NCBI RefSeq assembly: GCF_006483455.1
Contig: NZ_PPPU01000036.1
Coordinates: 1 to 64,000, forward strand
Length of the DNA stretch: 64,000 nt
Direction: 5' to 3'
Origin: Methylomonas koyamae
Lineage (GTDB): Bacteria > Pseudomonadota > Gammaproteobacteria > Methylococcales > Methylomonadaceae
Numbering within the stretch: the stretch's first letter is position 1; each line of letters starts with the position of its first letter. The position numbers were made by a program, and so were the translations under genes. The notes under the pieces were generated by a model that worked only from the letters and a program-made list of their open reading frames with translations, did not search any database and was not told where the DNA came from. Below are positions 1 to 9,402 of the stretch, piece after piece.

Positions 1-1151
1 CGGATCAACTCGGCTTCGTTGGGCTGGATCACCCGCCGCAATGCGCCCTGCTCGCGGCTGTATTGTTCGGACCGGTCCATGCCCAGGAAGAACGGCCCGT
101 TCAGGCGTTGCATGTTCGGCGCGTTGATTTCGGCGATGGTGAATTCGGTATCGCGCGCCAGCGTCTCGCGCACGTCGGCGTCGCGGGTGACGATGCCGTA
201 TTTGCCAAGCACCAATACCGGCTTATGCTCACGCAACCAGGCGAACAATGGCCGCTGCACCTTGGCCCCGGTCAATTGAGCGATACCGCGCGCCAAATAG
301 TACGAAAACAGATTCTGCGGCGTGGTGGAGGTCGGGTGGTGATCCAGCTCGGCCTGGCGTGGCGGCCGGTGTTCGCGGTACATCTTCAAAGCCAGTTCGC
401 CGCTGCGGGTAGCGCGCAACTGTCGGCAAAACGCCTGATATTCTTCAGGCAAACTGGCGAAGGCCGGAAACTCGCCGCCGTATTGGTCCGGAAAAATCAC
501 CGGCGCCGACAGCGCTGCCAACGCGTAATCGGCAATTCCCGGTTTTGCGCCGGCAAGATAAGCCCGACCGTCGTTCAACAAGGCGTCGAATTCGCCGAAT
601 AGCGTTTCGATTTTGGTCCGGCTGGGTTGAATGTGTTCGGCGCCGACCGGCAGATGTTTCTGCATCGCCGCGCGGATATACGGATAGGCCTTTTCCAGAA
701 TGGCTTGCTGCCAGCCCGCAATGCCCCGCCGCCAGGCCGGCAGCAAAATCTGCGGGTGCGGCAGCAACATCGAATAGGCGTAATCGCGAGTCGCCAGGCC
801 CAGGGCATCCAGTTTGCTCAGTAATTCAGCGGTGGCTTGCCGCTCCGCGTTACCGGCCGGGAACAGACGCTGATCGGCCGGCAAGCGGGCGTCGACGTAT
901 CCGACGATGTCGCGCCAGTTATCCAGCGTCGCCTCGCTGCTGACGAACACCGGCATGGCCTGACCGCCGCCACCGGCCAGTCGAAACGGCAGCAAATGCA
1001 ATACCGGCGCGCTGCCTTGTTCGCGGTAAGGTACGCCGCCGGATTCCAAGACCCAGCGTACCAACTCGCAAATATGGGATGTCGGAATCGTCAGCAGGCG
1101 ATTCAATTTTTTGGAACGGGCTCCGCGCCGCGTGTTTCCGGGTCTGATCAT
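1..1151 (-). CDS. GST-like / cytochrome P450-like fusion protein (partial, C-terminus beyond window)
   Basis: Open frame from ATG at 1151 (GAGG/AGGAAG about 5-12 nt upstream) to the left edge with no stop; 383 residues are visible. Residues about 20-90 look like the thioredoxin fold of a glutathione S-transferase (IPTSHICELVRWVLESGGVP). About 190-250 look like the helical GST C-domain (DGRAYLAGAKPGIADYALAAL). From about 295 the style changes to the start of a cytochrome P450 (KPVLVLGKYGIVTRDADVRE, then FFLGMDRSEQYSREQGALRR). The P450 I-helix and heme-Cys loop would lie outside the window, so the assignment rests on N-terminal P450 motifs only. Function is unknown; a glutathione- or peroxide-linked oxidation is only a guess. 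The gene is transcribed away from the Pho operon. Confidence 0.6.
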   Translation of the reverse strand, partial: MIRPGNTRRGARSKKLNRLLTIPTSHICELVRWVLESGGVPYREQGSAPVLHLLPFRLAGGGGQAMPVFVSSEATLDNWRDIVGYVDARLPADQRLFPAGNAERQATAELLSKLDALGLATRDYAYSMLLPHPQILLPAWRRGIAGWQQAILEKAYPYIRAAMQKHLPVGAEHIQPSRTKIETLFGEFDALLNDGRAYLAGAKPGIADYALAALSAPVIFPDQYGGEFPAFASLPEEYQAFCRQLRATRSGELALKMYREHRPPRQAELDHHPTSTTPQNLFSYYLARGIAQLTGAKVQRPLFAWLREHKPVLVLGKYGIVTRDADVRETLARDTEFTIAEINAPNMQRLNGPFFLGMDRSEQYSREQGALRRVIQPNEAELI

Positions 1152-1447
1152 GCTTCCTACCTCGTTGTTTATAGTTATTGTGTGCATTCCCTGCTTGGCA
1201 GCATATCTCCGCCACTGCCGACAATGGCTAATTCGGCGGCGTTACCGCCGCCAACCATCGCCCGCCGATTTAAGACCGAAATATGATAGATCAATCGTAA
1301 CTAATTGAAATAAAAAGTGAAAGTGAAAAATTACCATAAGCAACAACCATGCCGTAAGGAGACTTAGTTCACAAAAACCGCCGCCTTCCAGCAAGCGCGG
1401 GCCTAACGCGCAGACGCTTGCTCCACGGTCACCACATTGCAATCTTC
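1152..1447. other. Intergenic region without a recognised gene
   Basis: Divergent spacer between the GST-P450 gene and the Pho-box promoter. Short open frames exist on both strands, but none has a convincing start, ribosome site or recognisable protein. The part at 1290-1360 is AT-rich and may carry the promoter of the leftward gene; no clear -35/-10 pair was picked out. Confidence 0.5.
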
Positions 1448-1493
1448 CTGTAACCGGACCTTAACCGTCCTGTCATCCCGAGCTTCCTATAAT
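1448..1493 (+). promoter_or_regulatory. Pho-box promoter with three heptamers and a perfect -10
   Basis: Three heptamers stand exactly 11 bp apart: CTGTAAC (1448-1454), CCTTAAC (1459-1465) and CTGTCAT (1470-1476). This is the period of PhoB half-sites (consensus CTGTCAT). A perfect -10 TATAAT lies at 1488-1493, 11 nt after the last heptamer, and no -35 hexamer is needed, as at PhoB-activated promoters. The next gene is a phosphatase, which supports phosphate-starvation control. Confidence 0.75.
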
Positions 1494-1527
1494 CCGCGGC
1501 TTATCAAACCGCTTGGGAGCCTTTCGA

Positions 1528-3117
1528 ATGCGACATTTCCGTAAATTCCGCTTTACCCCGCTAGCTTTGGCCTTGAGTCTTGCCGGATTACTACCGGCCC
1601 ACGCCGAAACCGCCGACGTGCCGCAAATGGCCCAAGGCATACAGATCGGCGATCTGGCGCCAGGCCGTGCCATCATTTGGAGCCGTGCCGACCGCCCGGC
1701 GCGGATGTTCGTCGAGTACGCCTACAATCCGCAATTTATCGACTCGGTGCTGATCCGCGGCCCGCATGCGACGGCCGAGTCCGATTTCACCGCGCGCCAG
1801 GATTTGACCGGACTGGAGCCCGGTAAGGACGTTTACGTCAGGGTCTGGTTCCAAGACCTGTCCAATGCCCGCAATAAAAGCGAAGCGGTGAACGGCAAAT
1901 TCCATACCCTGGGTAAACGCGACAACATCCGTTTCGTCTGGGGCGGTGATATCGCCGGCCAAGGCTGGGGCATCAACGAAAGCTTCGGCGGCATGAAAAT
2001 TTACGAAGCGATGCGCCAGGTGCGGCCACAATTCTTCATCGAAAGCGGCGACAGCGTCTATTCGGACGGGCCAATCCCGGAAAGCCGGGTAGCAGAGAAC
2101 GGCCAGCTTTGGACCAATCTGGTCACGCCGGAAGTCAGTAAAGTGGCCGAAACCTTGAACGAATTCCGCGGCCGTTACAAGTACAACCTGCTGGACGCGA
2201 ATGTGCGCCGCTTTAATGCCGAAGTGCCGCAAATCTGGCAATGGGACGACCACGAGGTGGTCAACAACTGGTCCGACGCCAAAGACTTGAGCAATGACGC
2301 CCGTTACACCGAGAAAAACATCCCAACCTTGATCGCCAGAGCCACCCAGGCTTTCCACGAGTACGCTCCACTGCGTCCGCACGGCGCCGAAGAGTCCGAG
2401 CGGGTTTACCGCAAACTGTCCTACGGTAAATTGCTGGACGTATTTGTGATCGATATGCGCAGCTACCGCGGCCCCAACACCGCCAATCTGCAGACCAGCG
2501 AAAGCCTGGACACCGCATTTCTGGGCGAAGAGCAATTGGCCTGGCTGCAAGAGGAACTGACAAACTCGGATGCGACCTGGAAAGTCATTTCCGCCGACAT
2601 GCCGATCGGCTTGAACATCGGCGACGGCCAGTTACCGGACGGCACGCCGCGCTGGGAAGCGATCGCCAACGGCAACCACGGCCCGGCCGCCGGCCGCGAG
2701 CTGGAAATCGCCCGTTTGTTGAAATTCATCAAGTACGCGCGGATCAAAAACATCGTCTGGCTGACCGCCGACGTGCATTACGCCGCCGCCCATTTCTACG
2801 ACCCCGCCAAAGCCGCCAGCAAAGACTTCCTGCCGTTTTGGGAATTCGTCTCCGGCCCTTTAAATGCCGGCTCGTTTGGCCCCAACAGCACCGACGGCAC
2901 TTTCGGCCCGCAAGTGGTATTCAGCAAGGCACCGCCGGCCGGCCAAGCCAACCTGTCGCCGTATGCCGGGCTGCAATTCTTCGGCCAAGTCGATATCGAT
3001 CAACTTAGCCGCGCCATGACCGTACAACTCAAAGACCTGAACGGCGCGGTCGTGTTCAGCAAAACCTTGCCGGCACAAACCGGCCGCGACCGCAAATACG
3101 CGTGGGACCGCGACTAA
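1528..3117 (+). CDS. PhoD-like alkaline phosphatase / phosphodiesterase, exported
   Basis: 529 residues from ATG 1528, which has GGGAG 8 nt upstream; an in-frame TTG 15 nt earlier is less likely. The N-terminus MRHFRKFRFTPLALALSLAGLLPAHA is a signal peptide with an AHA-type cleavage site, so the enzyme acts in the periplasm or outside. PhoD/metallophosphatase features in order: an N-terminal beta domain with PGRAIIWSRAD, then GGDIAGQGWG, FFIESGDSVYSDG, IWQWDDHEVVNNW, VIDMRSYRGPN, IVWLTADVHYAAAHFY and EFVSGPLNAG. The Asp/His-rich motifs are the expected metal ligands. It probably releases phosphate from phosphate mono- or diesters. First gene behind the Pho-box promoter, likely co-transcribed with the phosphodiesterase gene at 3193. 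Confidence 0.88.
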   Translation: MRHFRKFRFTPLALALSLAGLLPAHAETADVPQMAQGIQIGDLAPGRAIIWSRADRPARMFVEYAYNPQFIDSVLIRGPHATAESDFTARQDLTGLEPGKDVYVRVWFQDLSNARNKSEAVNGKFHTLGKRDNIRFVWGGDIAGQGWGINESFGGMKIYEAMRQVRPQFFIESGDSVYSDGPIPESRVAENGQLWTNLVTPEVSKVAETLNEFRGRYKYNLLDANVRRFNAEVPQIWQWDDHEVVNNWSDAKDLSNDARYTEKNIPTLIARATQAFHEYAPLRPHGAEESERVYRKLSYGKLLDVFVIDMRSYRGPNTANLQTSESLDTAFLGEEQLAWLQEELTNSDATWKVISADMPIGLNIGDGQLPDGTPRWEAIANGNHGPAAGRELEIARLLKFIKYARIKNIVWLTADVHYAAAHFYDPAKAASKDFLPFWEFVSGPLNAGSFGPNSTDGTFGPQVVFSKAPPAGQANLSPYAGLQFFGQVDIDQLSRAMTVQLKDLNGAVVFSKTLPAQTGRDRKYAWDRD

Positions 3118-3123
3118 CACTGA

Positions 3124-3147
3124 GGCCGGACGCTGCGTCGTCCGGCC
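3124..3147 (+). other. Intergenic hairpin
   Basis: Perfect 9-bp stem GGCCGGACG (3124-3132) / CGTCCGGCC (3139-3147) with a 6-nt loop, between the PhoD-like gene and the next gene. No T-run follows at once (CTCCAGTTTTAA is 3-14 nt on), so it is more likely an mRNA-stabilising or partial attenuating hairpin than a full terminator. Confidence 0.5.
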
Positions 3148-3192
3148 GCTCCAGTTTTAACTCTGTTACCGAATTACTTTAAGGAACCAACC

Positions 3193-4434
3193 ATGCCAAA
3201 ATCTTACGCATTCCGTCTATTACCGTTGGCCTTAGCCGCCAGTTTTGCCATGCCAGCAATTGCCGATGCCGATTTCAAACATCCCCACCACCAGCCGCGC
3301 AAGCAGGCGCCGCTGGTGATCGGTCATCGCGGCGCGTCCGGCTATTTGCCGGAACACACCCTGGAAAGCTACGCCAAAGCCATCGAGTTAGGCGCCGATT
3401 TCATCGAACCGGATTTAGTCTTGACCAAGGACGGCAAAATGATCGCCCGCCACGAACCTATGATAGGCGCCACCACCGATGTCGCCAGCCACCCCGAATT
3501 CGCCGACCGCAAAAGCAAACGCATGTTGGACGGCGTCGAAGTCGAAGACTGGTTCGCCAGCGACTTTACCCTGGCCGAGATCAAAACCCTGCGCGCCGTG
3601 CAGCCCCGCGCCAGCCGCCCGCAGGCATTCAACGGCCTGTATCAAATCCCGACCCTGGACGAAGTCATCGCCCTGGCCAAACGCCAGTCGCGCCTGAGCG
3701 GCCGCACCATCGGCATTTATCCGGAAATCAAACATTCCACCTACCACGCCGATTTGCGCAACGCCGGCGGCCGGCGCCAATTCGGCCGCCATTACTTCGA
3801 AAATCGGCTGCTTGCCAAATTGCACGTCGAATACGGCAACAGCGAATGCGCACCGGTCTTCATCCAGTCGTTCGAAGTCGGCAATCTGCAATACCTGAGC
3901 AAGAAAACCGAAATCAATCTGGTGCAATTGATCGATGCCGACGACGTCAATGCCGACGGCTCGATCTCGTTGGTACCGCCGTACAAACAACCCTACGACT
4001 TTGTCAAAGCCGGCGACTCGCGCACCTTTGCCGACCTGTTGAGCGAGGACGGACTGGATTTTGTCAAATCCTACGCCGACGCAATCGGCCCATGGAAGCC
4101 GTATCTGGTGAAAACCGTGGCAGATAACGTCGACCGCAACAACGACGGCGTGGTCAACCTCAACGACCGCCGGGTCGACGGCAGCACCGGCGTATTGGAA
4201 ATGGCCCACGACAAAGGCTTGAAAGTCCATACCTGGACTTTCCGTAACGACGCTAGCGGTTACGGCTTTGCCGATCCGCAAGCGGAAATGACCTATTACT
4301 ACGACTTGGGCGTGGACGGCTTGTTTACCGACTTTCCGGACACCGGCGTCGCCGCGCGGGATGCGTCGACCAATACCGGCAGCAATATCGAATCTTGCGG
4401 CCACCGTGGCCGGCACAACCGCCAACACCGTTGA
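3193..4434 (+). CDS. Glycerophosphodiester phosphodiesterase, periplasmic GlpQ type
   Basis: 413 residues; ATG 3193 with AAGGA about 8 nt upstream. Signal peptide MPKSYAFRLLPLALAASFAMPAIADA. The GDPD motifs are clear: LVIGHRGASGYLPEHTLESY (catalytic HRG), then GADFIEPDLVLTKDGKMIARHEP (metal-binding E-x-D and H). Later family blocks are YPEIKHSTYH and the C-terminal GLKVHTWTFRND ... GVDGLFTDFPDTG. It hydrolyses deacylated phospholipids to sn-glycerol-3-phosphate and an alcohol, which suits a phosphate-scavenging operon. The last ~25 residues past GVAARDAS look like unconserved tail. A strong terminator follows directly. Confidence 0.88.
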   Translation: MPKSYAFRLLPLALAASFAMPAIADADFKHPHHQPRKQAPLVIGHRGASGYLPEHTLESYAKAIELGADFIEPDLVLTKDGKMIARHEPMIGATTDVASHPEFADRKSKRMLDGVEVEDWFASDFTLAEIKTLRAVQPRASRPQAFNGLYQIPTLDEVIALAKRQSRLSGRTIGIYPEIKHSTYHADLRNAGGRRQFGRHYFENRLLAKLHVEYGNSECAPVFIQSFEVGNLQYLSKKTEINLVQLIDADDVNADGSISLVPPYKQPYDFVKAGDSRTFADLLSEDGLDFVKSYADAIGPWKPYLVKTVADNVDRNNDGVVNLNDRRVDGSTGVLEMAHDKGLKVHTWTFRNDASGYGFADPQAEMTYYYDLGVDGLFTDFPDTGVAARDASTNTGSNIESCGHRGRHNRQHR

Positions 4435-4441
4435 TGTCGTA

Positions 4442-4478
4442 AGCGCCTCCGGCCGCGATGGCCGGAGGCGCTATTTTT
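4442..4478 (+). terminator. Rho-independent terminator of the phosphatase/phosphodiesterase operon
   Basis: 13-bp perfect stem (4442-4454 with 4460-4472), loop GCGAT, followed by ATTTTT. It closes the two-gene Pho operon and separates it from the sigma factor gene. Confidence 0.88.
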
Positions 4479-4643
4479 CCGCAACTCCCAATTCCCCCGA
4501 GCCAACTTCACCCGGTCCGGACAAAACCGGCCGCGGCCAGATTTTGCCAAATCCACTGACTTGGTTTGGTAGCATGTAGCGCCAATCGCCATACTGCCTA
4601 CGCCCTTTACAGCCGATATGCGAAATCCGAATCGTCAACAGCC

Positions 4644-5897
4644 ATGAATCCGACCGCCGAAACCGCCGCAGCCGTCCGCGCCCATATCGATGCGCTTTAC
4701 CGCTCCGAATCGCGACGGGTGTTTGCCACGTTGATTCGGCTGCTCGGCGATTTCGACGTCGCCGAGGAAGCGCTGCACGATGCATTTCGTAGCGCATTGG
4801 AGCAATGGCCGAGCGACGGCATTCCGCAAAATCCGCGCGCCTGGCTGGTTTCCGCCGGCCGCTTCAAAGGCATCGATAAACTGCGCCGTCAAAGCCGCTA
4901 CGACTTACACGCAGACATGGCCGGTATTGCCGAAACCGAATCGGCGCCGCCCGATCCGGATGGCGACGGCCTGGAGGACGACCGGCTGCGGCTGATTTTT
5001 ACCTGCTGTCACCCGGCGCTGGCAGCCGAAGCCCAGGTCGCGCTGACACTGCGCGAAGTCTGCGGCTTGGCCACCGAGGAAATCGCCCGCGCTTTTTTGT
5101 TGCCGACGCCGACCTTGGCGCAACGCATCGTCCGCGCCAAGGCCAAAATCCGCGATGCGAAAATTCCGTACCGGGCACCGGAACCCGAGGAGCTGGCCGA
5201 GCGCTTGCCGCCGGTGCTGCAGGTGGTTTATCTGGTATTCAACGAAGGCTATTCGGCGTCGTCCGGCCCGGAACTTAACCGTCCCGACTTGTCGGCGGAA
5301 GCGATTCGGCTGGGCCGGCTATTGCTCGAATTATTGCCGGAAGCCGAAGTACAAGGCTTGTTGGCATTGATGCTGTTGCACGAGTCGCGCCGGGCGGCTC
5401 GTAGCGGCACCGATGGCGAATTGGTTTTGCTGGAAGACCAGGACCGGCGGTTATGGAATCGCGAATTGATCGCCGAGGGCCTGCGACGTGTGGAACAGGC
5501 CTTGCGCCAGCCGGGTTTCGGCGTCTACAGCCTACAAGCCGCTATCGCGGCGGTGCATGCCGGCGCAAGCGAAGCGGCCGCTACCGACTGGCGGCAAATC
5601 GCCGCGTTATACGAGGTGTTGCTGAAGCTGGCGCCGTCGCCTGTCGTCGCATTGAACCGCGCGGTTGCCGTTGCAATGCGCGACGGCCCCGCTGCCGGCC
5701 TGGCTTTGATCGACGCCATCCTCGCCGCTGGCGATTTGGTCGACTACCATCTGGCCCATGCCGCCCGCGCCGATTTATTGCGTCGGCTGGGTCAAGCCGA
5801 CTCGGCACTCGGCGCATACCAAAAAGCGCTGGCATTGGCAAAACAAGAGCCGGAACAGCGTTTTCTGCAGCGCAGGATCGTCGAACTTGGCGGTTAA
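4644..5897 (+). CDS. ECF-family RNA polymerase sigma factor, ECF42-like
   Basis: 417 residues from ATG 4644; the open frame extends 26 codons further upstream but without homology-like sequence. The N-terminal ~170 residues carry sigma region 2 (VFATLIRLLGDFDVAEEALHDAF) and region 4 (EVCGLATEEIARAFLLPTPTLAQRIVRAKAKI). The long C-terminal extension of ~230 residues is TPR-like, with EGYSAS, ALMLLHESRRAAR and PVVALNRAVAVA, the hallmark of the ECF42 group. Such factors usually sit beside a small YCII/DGPF-domain protein and have no anti-sigma factor; no such neighbour is in this window. The C-terminal extension is thought to regulate the protein in cis. Confidence 0.82.
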   Translation: MNPTAETAAAVRAHIDALYRSESRRVFATLIRLLGDFDVAEEALHDAFRSALEQWPSDGIPQNPRAWLVSAGRFKGIDKLRRQSRYDLHADMAGIAETESAPPDPDGDGLEDDRLRLIFTCCHPALAAEAQVALTLREVCGLATEEIARAFLLPTPTLAQRIVRAKAKIRDAKIPYRAPEPEELAERLPPVLQVVYLVFNEGYSASSGPELNRPDLSAEAIRLGRLLLELLPEAEVQGLLALMLLHESRRAARSGTDGELVLLEDQDRRLWNRELIAEGLRRVEQALRQPGFGVYSLQAAIAAVHAGASEAAATDWRQIAALYEVLLKLAPSPVVALNRAVAVAMRDGPAAGLALIDAILAAGDLVDYHLAHAARADLLRRLGQADSALGAYQKALALAKQEPEQRFLQRRIVELGG

Positions 5898-6016
5898 TCC
5901 CATCCTGCGCATCATGCTGTGGGATTCGATTGCCGGTTCAAAGTAGCGCCGGTGTGGTATGGTAGCGGCCGCAAATTCGCCGTTCCAAGCCTCATTCCAA
6001 GGAAAGCCAGCAATTC

Positions 6017-8254
<2,238 letters not shown>

Positions 8255-8361
8255 CCGATAAAACCATTTATTTCAAAAAGTTACTACTTTTTTCGGCATG
8301 AGTTTTTTGCAATATCGCCGAGAATCGGAAACAGGCAAAGCCGGCTTAATTTAAAAAGTGG

Positions 8362-8390
8362 TTGACGCGCTTCGAATAACAGCCTATGAT
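8362..8390 (+). promoter_or_regulatory. Promoter of the tRNA-Pro/Arg/His cluster
   Basis: -35 TTGACG (8362-8367), 17-bp spacer, -10 TATGAT (8385-8390), then a GC-rich discriminator GGCG as at stringently controlled stable-RNA promoters. The first tRNA starts about 50 nt downstream. Confidence 0.75.
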
Positions 8391-8436
8391 GGCGATCTTT
8401 CTGAAGCGCCAAGGCTCTTCGGGGATAAAAAGAAGG

Positions 8437-9402
8437 TCAATTCGGGGTATAGCGCAGTCTGGTAGCGCGTCTGCTTTGGGAGCAGAATGTCGGGAGTTCG
8501 AATCTCTCTACCCCGACCAAGATTTGCGCTTGTAGCTCAGCCGGATAGAGCATCGGCCTTCTAAGCCGAGGGTCGCAGGTTCGAGTCCTGCCAAGCGTGC
8601 CATCGCAAAAATCATCATAATGGTGAGCGTAGCTCAGTTGGTAGAGCCCCGGATTGTGATTCCGGTTGTCGTGGGTTCGAGCCCCATCGTTCACCCCATC
8701 AAATTCAATAGCTTGCGTTGTTTTCCCCTTCATTGCTGTATGCTTTGTTGACAAAGGTGTTGACAAGCAAGCCTCTACAGTCCAGCCATATTTAAGCCTT
8801 TTTGATATGGTACCCGCCGATATTCCTGTTTGCTTTTCCCAGTCTAAAAGGGTTTTTGTTTGACCGTTCATGGTCAGGAATACGTTGCTTGTACGATTAT
8901 TGGCCTGCTCCATAGCGGTTGCCCATCTGCAATTTTCTTTGCAGTATCCTTTGGAATTATCAATCCTATCGATTGAATGCTTTTTAGATGGCCTGACTCC
9001 CATGTCTTTTAAAAAAGATTCAAACGAGGATTTCCATTCAACGCATACCGTGATCCCCCTACCTCCATATCTTGGATATGACTTGTTGTTTGGATTCAAA
9101 CAACGATCTTTTATCCCGTTCCATATTGCATACTCGGATTTGTACTTAAATCCGTGACGAGTTAATCGGTTGCGCTTTAATTCACTGGCAAAGCATCCGC
9201 ACGATGTTGAAGACCCTCTATTAAGAGCCGCCACATCGACAATTGAGACGTTCCCGCAATCACATTCACACCGCCATTTTGCGGTGCCATTTTTTGTTTT
9301 CCCAGCATATTCAAAAACGGTTAGTTTTCCAAAACGCTTTCCGAGCAAGTTTTTAAATTTTGGGTGGTGTTTTTTAGGAATTGACTCAAGATTGATTTCC
9401 AT
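8437..9402 (-). CDS. Phage HNH/AP2-like DNA-binding protein, C-terminus extended by integration into tRNA genes
   Basis: 321-codon frame in the prophage, ATG 9402. Residues ~20-75 hold a Cys-rich zinc-binding segment (CECDCG ... SCGCF). About 90-170 hold the phage HNH/AP2-type block (AIWNGIKDRCLNPNNKSYPRYGGRGITV ... IDRIDNSKGYCKENCRWAT ... QANNRTSN). About 175-215 hold a helix-turn-helix tail (TLLDWEKQTGISAGTISKRL). Probably a homing-endonuclease relative or DNA-binding accessory. Only residues 1-250 are phage-encoded: the last 16 of these come from the attachment core and the remaining 71 are antisense tRNA-His, tRNA-Arg and tRNA-Pro. In the excised circle the codon after the core would be TAA. 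AT-richer than its neighbours. Overlaps the integrase 3' end by 17 nt and lies last in the pL operon. Confidence 0.75.
   Translation of the reverse strand: MEINLESIPKKHHPKFKNLLGKRFGKLTVFEYAGKTKNGTAKWRCECDCGNVSIVDVAALNRGSSTSCGCFASELKRNRLTRHGFKYKSEYAIWNGIKDRCLNPNNKSYPRYGGRGITVCVEWKSSFESFLKDMGVRPSKKHSIDRIDNSKGYCKENCRWATAMEQANNRTSNVFLTMNGQTKTLLDWEKQTGISAGTISKRLKYGWTVEACLSTPLSTKHTAMKGKTTQAIEFDGVNDGARTHDNRNHNPGLYQLSYAHHYDDFCDGTLGRTRTCDPRLRRPMLYPAELQAQILVGVERFELPTFCSQSRRATRLRYTPN
8443..8519 (+). tRNA. tRNA-Pro (anticodon TGG)
   Basis: 77-nt cloverleaf with encoded CCA. The acceptor stem CGGGGTA pairs with TACCCCG, the anticodon arm is TCTGC-TTTGGGA-GCAGA, and the T-arm contains GTTCGAA. Confidence 0.95.
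8526..8602 (+). tRNA. tRNA-Arg (anticodon TCT)
   Basis: 77 nt including CCA. The acceptor GCGCTTG pairs with CAAGCGT (first pair a G-U wobble), the anticodon loop is CTTCTAA, and the T-loop is GTTCGAGTC. Confidence 0.93.
8622..8698 (+). tRNA. tRNA-His (anticodon GTG), prophage attachment gene
   Basis: 77 nt with the extra 5' G (G-1) typical of tRNA-His and an encoded CCA. Anticodon loop TTGTGAT. The 3' part from 8653 is the 46-bp attachment core, so the phage has left the tRNA intact and placed a duplicate of its 3' part at 50616-50661. Confidence 0.95.
8653..8698 (+). repeat. attL core (46 bp, within tRNA-His)
   Basis: Left copy of the 46-bp exact repeat. It covers the anticodon loop to the CCA end of tRNA-His. 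Flanking bases differ from attR on both sides. Confidence 0.93.
8746..8766 (+). promoter_or_regulatory. Candidate integrase arm-type sites, left end
   Basis: Two exact TGTTGACAA copies (8746-8754 and 8758-8766), 48 and 60 bp inside attL. The same 9-mer occurs twice just inside attR. Paired copies at both phage ends in one orientation suggest arm sites of the tyrosine integrase. Both left copies lie inside the coding sequence of the HNH/AP2-like gene. Confidence 0.5.

Noticed and set aside
1591-4428. Long open frames antisense to the phosphatase and phosphodiesterase genes
   Set aside because: They mirror the GC-rich codon structure of the real genes; no ribosome site, no domain, and low-complexity Val/Gly-rich translations.
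8437-8652. Antisense tRNA translation as a conserved protein C-terminus
   Set aside because: GARTHD-, GRTRTCD- and GVERFELPT-type strings are the well-known artefact of translating tRNA genes in reverse; only the first 250 codons are phage-encoded.
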